A DNA stretch of 12,869 bases, taken from the NCBI GenBank assembly GCA_964432155.1, contig CAYSMF010000028.1:1-12869 (forward strand). Direction: 5' to 3'. This DNA comes from UBA10438 sp964432155. GTDB taxonomy: Bacteria > Bacteroidota > Ignavibacteria > Kapaibacteriales > Kapaibacteriaceae. A program made the translations under genes and the position numbers. Every line of letters begins with the position of its first letter. Position 1 is the first letter of the stretch. Shown piece by piece: positions 7,837 to 12,869 of the stretch. The notes under the pieces were generated by a model. It searched no databases. It saw nothing but the letters and a program-made list of their open reading frames with translations, and was not told the origin of the DNA.

Positions 7837-7970
7837 GCCTTCCGCTCCTTTCGGCAGCGATCGGAGCAGTACTTCACCTCGTCCCACACACGTTCCCATT
7901 TCTTGCGCCACACGAACGGACGTCCGCAGGATACACAGGTCTTCGACGGCAGATGAGGCTTCTTATGCAT
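7833..7970 (-). CDS. DUF2256 small Cys-rich protein, first gene of the photolyase operon
   Basis: 45 residues (138 bases with the stop): MHKKPHLPSKTCVSCGRPFV, then WRKKWERVWDEVKYCSDRCR and KERKA. Cys12, Cys15, Cys35 and Cys39 form a CxxC...CxxxC set that would suit a small zinc ribbon. The Trp/Lys-rich WRKKW...WDEVKYCSDRCR core is the hallmark of DUF2256. The family has no established function. I recall it commonly beside cryptochrome/photolyase genes, and here its stop overlaps the DASH start as ATGA (7833-7836). It is very basic, so nucleic-acid binding is plausible (inference). No good Shine-Dalgarno site precedes ATG 7970. The operon promoter should lie in or near the 56-base divergent gap. 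Confidence 0.92.
   Translation of the reverse strand: MHKKPHLPSKTCVSCGRPFVWRKKWERVWDEVKYCSDRCRKERKA
7845..7851 (-). promoter_or_regulatory. Shine-Dalgarno site for the DASH gene
   Basis: AAAGGAG on the minus strand, 8 bases before ATG 7836. It is embedded in the final Arg-Lys-Glu-Arg codons of DUF2256. It decides the DASH start, since the frame is open further upstream. Confidence 0.65.
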
Positions 7971-8000
7971 GAAGCAACGAACAATCCCGCGTAACTTGCA

Positions 8001-8025
8001 GTTCCGTTTCTAGGGGGTTCGGAAC
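8001..8025. promoter_or_regulatory. Inverted repeat in the divergent gap between photolyase operon and gene 8027
   Basis: GTTCCG (8001-8006) and CGGAAC (8020-8025) are perfect 6-base inverted repeats with a 13-base spacer. The right arm sits in a near-palindrome, GTTCGGAAC (8017-8025). The spacer holds AGGGGG (8012-8017), the probable Shine-Dalgarno site of the gene starting at 8027. It could be an operator serving both divergent genes or an mRNA hairpin limiting translation of gene 8027. No regulator is encoded nearby, and a repeat this short may be chance. Confidence 0.3.
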
Positions 8026-8026
8026 A

Positions 8027-8893
8027 ATGTTGGCACATCTCATCGGATTCATCACTGCAGTGGCACTCTGCAGTAGCAGCGCCATAGCGCAAGATCACGA
8101 CGTCTACCGCACTATTGCGCAGGCATACAGCGCGGGCGACGACGACCGGTGCGTGCGCCTCACGCAGTATGCATTGTACGACAAGCCTGATTCGTCGCAC
8201 ATCTACTACTACATCAACATCTCCAGCAACTACCGCATCGGCAACTACGATGGGTGTGCTGCATATGCATCGTATATCGTGCCGCAAGACTCGTTCTACC
8301 TTGCTGCGCGCATGATTGCGCACAGCATCAGTGCGCGTGAACCAGGAAAGGTACCCGCGACGCTCACCGACACGATATCGCATGATCTCCGGTTCGCAGT
8401 GGTGCGACGTGATAGCATTGCCCTGATGGAAGCACTCATTATGGCGCACAATCACAGCACGCAGAATGCTGGTGCGTTGCCGATCGCTCTTGATGTTGTT
8501 GAGCGTGATGTACTCTCGACACCAGCGTGGCTCTACCTCGTGCGAAAAGGTGTCACCGGCTACGATGCTGAGCTACGCGACGTCTTGTTCCGCACGGTCG
8601 ACACGCTTCAATCGGACCCAACAGACCCAGGGCTACGTCCAGTGATGATGTACTGCGCACTCATCAGCGCCATCGCATCCGACAACGTCGAGCGCGCAAT
8701 GCGCTACGCAACAGAGCTCTACAAGCATTGCTCCAAACCCTCGAGCGACTTCCCCAAGCTGCTCAAGACCATGCCCAAGCTCACGCGCTCACAGCGCAGC
8801 ACACTTATTGCGAACGCCGTCGCTGGATCACCCGGCGTCGCCCGCTGGATCCACTTCGCCGGCATGCCCCGCGCACCACGGTTTAGGTTTTGA
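8027..8893 (+). CDS. Exported protein of unknown function, probably all-helical
   Basis: 288 residues. I do not recognise a family. The N-terminus MLAHLIGFITAVALCSSSAIAQ is a clear Sec signal peptide, probably cut at AIA-QD. The mature part has no further membrane segment and looks helical. The first 90 residues (VYRTIAQAYSAGDDDRCVRL, then YYYINISSNYRIGNYDGCAA) have the A/G/Y spacing of TPR-like helix pairs, including a shared D-x-C pattern at Cys42 and Cys77. Cys209 and Cys235 are the other mature cysteines. A Lys-rich stretch, SKPSSDFPKLLKTMPK, lies near residues 236-251. AGGGGG at 8012-8017 is a reasonable ribosome site, 9 bases upstream. It diverges from the photolyase operon with a 56-base gap and is followed after 57 bases by the DUF4153-like gene, so the two may be co-transcribed. 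A periplasmic role is inferred from the signal peptide only. Confidence 0.85.
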   Translation: MLAHLIGFITAVALCSSSAIAQDHDVYRTIAQAYSAGDDDRCVRLTQYALYDKPDSSHIYYYINISSNYRIGNYDGCAAYASYIVPQDSFYLAARMIAHSISAREPGKVPATLTDTISHDLRFAVVRRDSIALMEALIMAHNHSTQNAGALPIALDVVERDVLSTPAWLYLVRKGVTGYDAELRDVLFRTVDTLQSDPTDPGLRPVMMYCALISAIASDNVERAMRYATELYKHCSKPSSDFPKLLKTMPKLTRSQRSTLIANAVAGSPGVARWIHFAGMPRAPRFRF

Positions 8894-8915
8894 AGGGACG
8901 CCCCCTAAAACTTCC

Positions 8916-8923
8916 TATGTTCG
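8916..8923 (+). promoter_or_regulatory. Possible Bacteroidota-type promoter upstream of the DUF4153-like gene
   Basis: TATGTTCG at 8916-8923 differs by one base from the Bacteroidota -7 element TAnnTTTG. TTTG at 8889-8892 could be the -33 element, but the 23-base spacer is longer than the usual 19-21. The call is weak and based on pattern alone. Confidence 0.2.
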
Positions 8924-8937
8924 CTCTGGGATGTTTC

Positions 8938-8946
8938 AAGGAGGTG
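8938..8946 (+). promoter_or_regulatory. Strong Shine-Dalgarno site for the DUF4153-like gene
   Basis: AAGGAGGTG is a near-perfect anti-16S match 4 bases before ATG 8951. It is the best ribosome site in the window and settles the start of the membrane protein. Confidence 0.75.
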
Positions 8947-8950
8947 AGCC

Positions 8951-10483
8951 ATGGCTACCATTCTTACGCGCGCGTTCTGGCAATCGCTGCTACAGACGCT
9001 GACGCAGACAGTGCGGGTGTTCCCGCGTGAGATCACGCTCGCGGCAATCACAACGATTGCAACGGCGATCCACACCGAGATTGGATCTGATGCACCAACG
9101 ATCTATCAACGCATCGCGCTCGCGAGTGTGATTGCGATGAATCTATCGTTTGCGCTGCATATCATTCGCACGGCAGGACGTATCTCGCGTGCAGTTGATA
9201 TCGGACTCTGGACTCTTGGGACGGCAGGTATTGGGTGGGTTGTGTCGTGGATTGATTTCACGATTGCACCGGGCGTTGCCACGTATGCGTACATGGTCGT
9301 AGCCGTGCATGCACTCGTGATTTCTAGTTGGATTGCCTTCGGAAGCATCGAACGTTTCTGGAATGCGAACATGCGCATGCTCGTGCGCGCAATCATCGCG
9401 CTGCTGTTCACCAATGCGCTGCAGATCGGACTCTCCCTTGCGGTGATCGCGCTACGCGTGCTGTTCTCGATGGAAGTGCTGCCGAATCTCGAAGCGCACA
9501 TCAACATCTCTGCGCTGTTGTTTGTAACGTCATTGCTGTTCTTCAGTGGCATGCGCGATATCTCCGACCTCGACGCGGAACCACGCGTCAACAAGGCAAT
9601 GGAGATCTTCGTGCGATGGGTGCTCGTGCCATTGATTGCCGTGTTCACCGCAATACTCTGGGCATACGCGATCAAGTTGCTGGGCAGCGAGTTGGCACCA
9701 GAAGTTGCCTACTACGTGCTTTGGCTCAACGGCTGCACGATTGCAGCGATGCTGTTCTCGTGGCCATTGCGTGAAACATCGGCATTCCCATGGCGACACC
9801 TTCATCGGTGGGGATTGATATCGCAACTTCCATTGCTCGGCATTGCTGTGTGGGCATGGGGCGTGCATTTGCAGCAGGACGGCATTTCCTACGATGGATT
9901 CACCACTGCTGCAATACTCTCGATTGCGTGCATCACCTCGATCGCGACCATTGTGATGCGTCGCTTCGACATTCGCATTGTACCTGTTCTGACGCTCATC
10001 ATCATCGGCAGCACAACGATTGGTCCGATCAGCGTTACATCGGTAGCTGAGCGCTCGCTAACGGCAAGGGGCAAACAAGATCAACTCAAGGACTGGGCAC
10101 CGGTTGGACGTGCAGCGTATCGCAGTTCAACAGGCAAGCGCTTTGTGCAGTCGGTCACAATCGATTCGACATGGCAGGGGGCCTTCAGCATCGGCAATTA
10201 CAACGATTCCGTCGTTGTGGATGTACGCGACACCACCGGCACTGTCGTACGTCTTGCAAAGGGCTCAACGCTTGTGCGTGTCTGGAGCCCCGTGCTCCGC
10301 GACACCGTCACCTTTGATGCCGCAAAATGTCTCCTCCCCGACTCCGAGGAGCTTCGCCCACTCGTCCTCACCAGTGGCACGCGCACCGTGTCGGTGATGT
10401 GCACCGACCTAAGCCTCAAGCGCGACCCAACCGACAGCGCCTGGTCGATCACGCTGATCAATGCGATGGTGGTGGTGAGGTGA
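8951..10483 (+). CDS. DUF4153-like polytopic membrane protein with C-terminal soluble domain
   Basis: 510 residues. About eleven hydrophobic segments occupy residues 27-361. The pair around 183-243 contains a loop, MRDISDLDAEPRVNKAMEIF (201-220), then VRWVLVPLIAVFTAILWAYAIKLL (from 221). That part resembles the V-L-I/V-P-L...Y..IL.AY motif of DUF4153. The last segment ends in GPISVTSVAERSLTARGKQDQL (359-379), comparable to the post-membrane S-x-x-R-Q...L stretch I recall in that family. Residues 380-510 form a soluble, beta-rich tail (VVVDVRDTTGTVVRL, LVRVWSPVLRDTVTF) with two Cys (434, 463), probably facing the periplasm. No enzymatic function is known for the family and I cannot infer one. 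The start is fixed by a strong Shine-Dalgarno site. The gene may be co-expressed with the exported protein upstream. The next gene starts 77 bases downstream. Confidence 0.8.
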   Translation: MATILTRAFWQSLLQTLTQTVRVFPREITLAAITTIATAIHTEIGSDAPTIYQRIALASVIAMNLSFALHIIRTAGRISRAVDIGLWTLGTAGIGWVVSWIDFTIAPGVATYAYMVVAVHALVISSWIAFGSIERFWNANMRMLVRAIIALLFTNALQIGLSLAVIALRVLFSMEVLPNLEAHINISALLFVTSLLFFSGMRDISDLDAEPRVNKAMEIFVRWVLVPLIAVFTAILWAYAIKLLGSELAPEVAYYVLWLNGCTIAAMLFSWPLRETSAFPWRHLHRWGLISQLPLLGIAVWAWGVHLQQDGISYDGFTTAAILSIACITSIATIVMRRFDIRIVPVLTLIIIGSTTIGPISVTSVAERSLTARGKQDQLKDWAPVGRAAYRSSTGKRFVQSVTIDSTWQGAFSIGNYNDSVVVDVRDTTGTVVRLAKGSTLVRVWSPVLRDTVTFDAAKCLLPDSEELRPLVLTSGTRTVSVMCTDLSLKRDPTDSAWSITLINAMVVVR

Positions 10484-10560
10484 CCCTCCGGCTGTAACTT
10501 TTGCTCCTCAACGCGCGTTATGCTCCCATTAGGCTAACCGCAACTATCACGAATACCGAT
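10484..10560 (+). other. 77-base intergenic region upstream of the repeat protein
   Basis: No hairpin-plus-T terminator is visible. TAACTTTTG at 10495-10503 resembles the Bacteroidota -7 element (TAnnTTTG) with one extra T, and a similar TAACTTGC sits upstream of gene 8027 at 7992-7999. These are weak promoter candidates. No clear Shine-Dalgarno site precedes ATG 10561. Confidence 0.25.
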
Positions 10561-12861
10561 ATGCACCTGATTTCCCGCCTTGCACTGAGTGTGCTGGCCC
10601 TAATCGTCACCACGCTGGGCGCATCAGCTCAGTTTGATACAACCAATACAGAACTTCTGGTCTGGGGCAAGCTCATCAGTTCATCCTCGAGCCAAGTCGT
10701 CGTGAATGCTACGCGGCCTGATGGGTCGACCGGACAGATGGCGATCTCGGTGGTTGCCGAGACGCAGATCTCGGGGTGCACCCTCGATAGCGTCGTTGCT
10801 GGTACATACACCTTGGTGATGCTTAACCCGCAGTCGAGTTCGCCCCTTGCCGACCTGATCAAGTTCGAGGGTTGTGCTCCGATGATCGGTGTAATGGCCC
10901 GAGTGACGGGTCTCAATGGTACCGTTCTCGAAGTGCAGTCAACACAGCAGAGCGAACTTGGTGCAAGCGGACTTGCCATCAGTGTGCAGACGTCATCGGC
11001 TACGTCGATCTTTTCGTGCGATGGCTACGGGCTGCAGCTGTCCGACCTCACACCGAACACAGAGATTGCACTTAACGGAACTGGTACAGCGTCGAACTTT
11101 ACGGCAACATCTATCCAGACGGTCAACGACTGTTCGCAAGCATACGGTGCTGAGGTAACGTTTGTTGAATTCCGAGCGGTCGAATCGCTCTTCGTGGTGG
11201 CAGTCACAGGCACAACCGATACACTGGCTCTCAAGATTGACGAGTTCATTCCTGGCGGACGTGGTGATTCATCAATTGCACTCTATTCGTGCGATGGCCA
11301 GTTACTCTCGATCGATGCCTTGCAGCCTGGCGACCCACTCTCAATCTCCATCATCGATAGCCCACGCCGCGGCAAGTTCCTGCAGTACGCGCAACTTCAG
11401 CGCAATTGTCCAATTCATGTGGCTGGTACGATTTCGGCGATCAACGGCAATGAAGTAACAGTCGCTGGTAATGATGGCCAGCTCTATGCTGCAACAGTCA
11501 CCAACGAGACAACGGTGACATCATGCACAAAGCGCGAGACAACGCGCGACGATCTCGCGGTGGGACAAACTGTAAACGCTACGATCGTTGAAACGAACAC
11601 AGCCCGCACGTACACGATGATCAACGTTGTTGACGATTGTTCGTTTGCGTTCTACCTGCAGGGCACAGTGAAGATGGTAACGGACTCGTTTATCGTCGTC
11701 AACGGCTACATGGCCGACGGCTCACAACGCGATCTTGAACTTGGCGTTTCACCTGGCACATTGATCGTGAACTGTCTGAACGAGCCGCAAGCAATCACAG
11801 CAGTCCAACCGGGCAATACCGTGGGCGTGTATTACAGCACAAGCCAGGGCGTATCGTTTGCAGACCTGGTTTCTGTGTTGGATCCGTGCACAATCGCCTA
11901 CATTGGTGGCACCATCGAAGCAGTAACGCCGACATCGATTGCGCTGTTCTCGGACGGACCGCAAGCAACGGTGACGCTGACGTACGATGGCACAACCACA
12001 TTTGCTGATTGCACGGGGCAGACGATTACCATCGACTCGTCAATGATCGGCGCACGGTTGTTTGGCGTGTACAATACAGCATCTGATCCGCAGTACCTTA
12101 TGTCGGCAACGATCAGCATTGGCTGCCCAACCTACGGCAACGTCGAAGGAACAGTCGTCGGCATTAGCGATTCTGTGATCGTCGTCCAGACGCCAGCTGG
12201 AAGCGAGACCTTCGTTCGCTCGGTCTACGTTTCCGTGTACGACACACTGATGCTTCCAATCGAGTGGTCGGCGATCGAGCTTGGTCAGACAGTTTGCATG
12301 ACCGTTGACGAGCAAGCACGTATCGCACTGCGCGTCTTCGTCGATCAGGCATGCGACGCTCTTCCAAACGGACCACGCATGTCGAAGGCAGTGGGCAAGG
12401 TGGTTAGTGCAACAGCAACAACGATCGACATCGACACACGCTCGGGCGTAACGACGTACATGCTCACCGACGACACACGCATGATGACGTCATCACAGAC
12501 ATCGATCACGCTGGGCGATGTTACTGCGGGCGCAATGGTGAGCGTGATGTGTATGGATCACACGCCAACAGGAATGCCAATCGCAGCTTCGGTTGTGCTC
12601 ATGTCGACAACAACAAGCGTTGATGACGAATCATCATCAGCATCGACACTCGTCCTTGCACCGAATCCAGCATCGACATCGATCACACTCGCTGGAGATG
12701 CAGAGATCACGCGCGCAACGATCATCGACATGCAGGGTCGCACGGTGATGGTAGCATCATCACGCACACTCGATGTATCGCAGCTGCCAGTCGGCACCTA
12801 TACCGTGCAGGTTGCCACAGCAACAGGCATGCAAACAATGATGATGCAGGTAGTGCGGTAA
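10561..12861 (+). CDS. T9SS-exported protein of about eight Cys-bearing beta repeats with C-terminal sorting domain
   Basis: 766 residues from ATG 10561, chosen because it opens the signal peptide (MHLISRLALSVLALIVTTLG then ASAQ). The frame extends upstream to a TTG at 10501, but that would bury the signal. Residues 34-690 consist of about eight repeats of 76-92 residues. Most begin with a G-x-(I/V) strand (VWGKLISS, VAGTISAING, LQGTVKMV, IGGTIEAV, VEGTVVGI, AVGKVVSA). They continue through T-x-(I/V)-x-x-C, then a (V/L)xxGxxV-type strand, and close with a Cys. This outline resembles the OB-fold-like DUF5666 repeat; that assignment is tentative. Residues 697-766 are a T9SS type A sorting domain: LAPNPASTSITL, ATIIDMQGRTVM, LPVGTYTVQV and a final basic residue. 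It is probably secreted or anchored on the cell surface. No enzymatic motif is visible, and an adhesive, matrix or S-layer-like role is inference. Confidence 0.9.
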   Translation: MHLISRLALSVLALIVTTLGASAQFDTTNTELLVWGKLISSSSSQVVVNATRPDGSTGQMAISVVAETQISGCTLDSVVAGTYTLVMLNPQSSSPLADLIKFEGCAPMIGVMARVTGLNGTVLEVQSTQQSELGASGLAISVQTSSATSIFSCDGYGLQLSDLTPNTEIALNGTGTASNFTATSIQTVNDCSQAYGAEVTFVEFRAVESLFVVAVTGTTDTLALKIDEFIPGGRGDSSIALYSCDGQLLSIDALQPGDPLSISIIDSPRRGKFLQYAQLQRNCPIHVAGTISAINGNEVTVAGNDGQLYAATVTNETTVTSCTKRETTRDDLAVGQTVNATIVETNTARTYTMINVVDDCSFAFYLQGTVKMVTDSFIVVNGYMADGSQRDLELGVSPGTLIVNCLNEPQAITAVQPGNTVGVYYSTSQGVSFADLVSVLDPCTIAYIGGTIEAVTPTSIALFSDGPQATVTLTYDGTTTFADCTGQTITIDSSMIGARLFGVYNTASDPQYLMSATISIGCPTYGNVEGTVVGISDSVIVVQTPAGSETFVRSVYVSVYDTLMLPIEWSAIELGQTVCMTVDEQARIALRVFVDQACDALPNGPRMSKAVGKVVSATATTIDIDTRSGVTTYMLTDDTRMMTSSQTSITLGDVTAGAMVSVMCMDHTPTGMPIAASVVLMSTTTSVDDESSSASTLVLAPNPASTSITLAGDAEITRATIIDMQGRTVMVASSRTLDVSQLPVGTYTVQVATATGMQTMMMQVVR
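10660..12600 (+). repeat. Protein-level tandem repeats (about eight units of 76-92 codons)
   Basis: Units are read from the Cys pattern of the 766-residue protein. Closing Cys: 105, 191, 283, 360, 443, 522, 598. Internal Cys: 73, 153, 244, 322, 405, 484. Internal-to-closing distance is 32, 38, 39, 38, 38, 38. Unit seven has an irregular Cys at 579, and unit eight keeps only Cys664. DNA identity between units is low, so the duplications are old and unlikely to be an assembly artefact. Confidence 0.7.
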
Positions 12862-12869
12862 CGCCTACC

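Noticed and set aside
7041..7994. 317-codon plus-strand open frame opposite the DASH and DUF2256 genes
   Set aside because: It is a shadow of well-identified minus-strand genes. The product is rich in Arg, His and Cys with no recognisable motif.
7874..8455. 193-codon minus-strand open frame across the divergent region
   Set aside because: It covers DUF2256 in another frame and the start of the exported protein gene, both of which are supported by start sites, a signal peptide or family motifs.
8894..8906. AGGG...CCCT hairpin after the exported protein as a terminator
   Set aside because: The stem is only 4 bases and no T run follows, so it is too weak to call.
10501..10560. Upstream TTG start (10501) for the repeat protein
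   Set aside because: It would place 20 polar residues ahead of a textbook signal peptide that starts at ATG 10561.
1..12869. tRNA, rRNA, CRISPR array, insertion sequence or attachment site
   Set aside because: Nearly every base lies inside a supported coding region, and I saw no direct-repeat array, transposase motif, or cloverleaf-like sequence in the short gaps.

Overview
The window looks like part of a chromosome from the Bacteroidota/Chlorobiota superphylum; the Kapabacteria/Ignavibacteria side is possible, but that placement is inference. The support is a secreted protein ending in a type IX secretion system (T9SS) type A sorting domain, a second secreted protein with a partial version of that tail, a secreted reprolysin-type metalloprotease carrying SprB-like Ig repeats, a DUF4153-like membrane protein, and irregular use of Shine-Dalgarno sites. 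Coding density is very high. I see no tRNA, rRNA, CRISPR array, insertion sequence or phage gene, and no gap between genes exceeds 77 bases.

Layout. Positions 1-3939 (minus strand) carry two secreted proteins. The first in the direction of transcription is a right-handed beta-helix (pectin-lyase-like) protein. The second is a large M12B-type zinc metalloprotease with three Ig/PKD-like repeats, cut off by the left window edge. Positions 3954-5231 (plus) encode an APC-superfamily amino-acid permease, whose start codon lies 14 bases from the divergent beta-helix gene.

Positions 5228-7970 (minus) form a compact light-dependent DNA repair operon of three genes: a 45-residue DUF2256 Cys-rich protein, a short DASH-type cryptochrome/photolyase, and an iron-sulfur bacterial cryptochrome/(6-4) photolyase. 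Each junction is a 4-base ATGA stop/start overlap, which implies translational coupling. This is the clearest functional unit in the window. The last gene ends tail-to-tail with the permease, and the two stop codons share the palindrome TTAA.

Positions 8027-12861 (plus) hold an exported protein of unknown function, a DUF4153-like polytopic membrane protein, and a 766-residue T9SS cargo protein. The cargo protein is built from about eight repeats of roughly 80 residues with a strikingly regular cysteine pattern.

The most interesting observations are the DUF2256/DASH/Fe-S photolyase operon, the apparently trimmed antenna domain of the DASH protein, and the repeat protein with its near-constant 38-residue cysteine spacing. 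No complete unknown defence or mobile system is visible.
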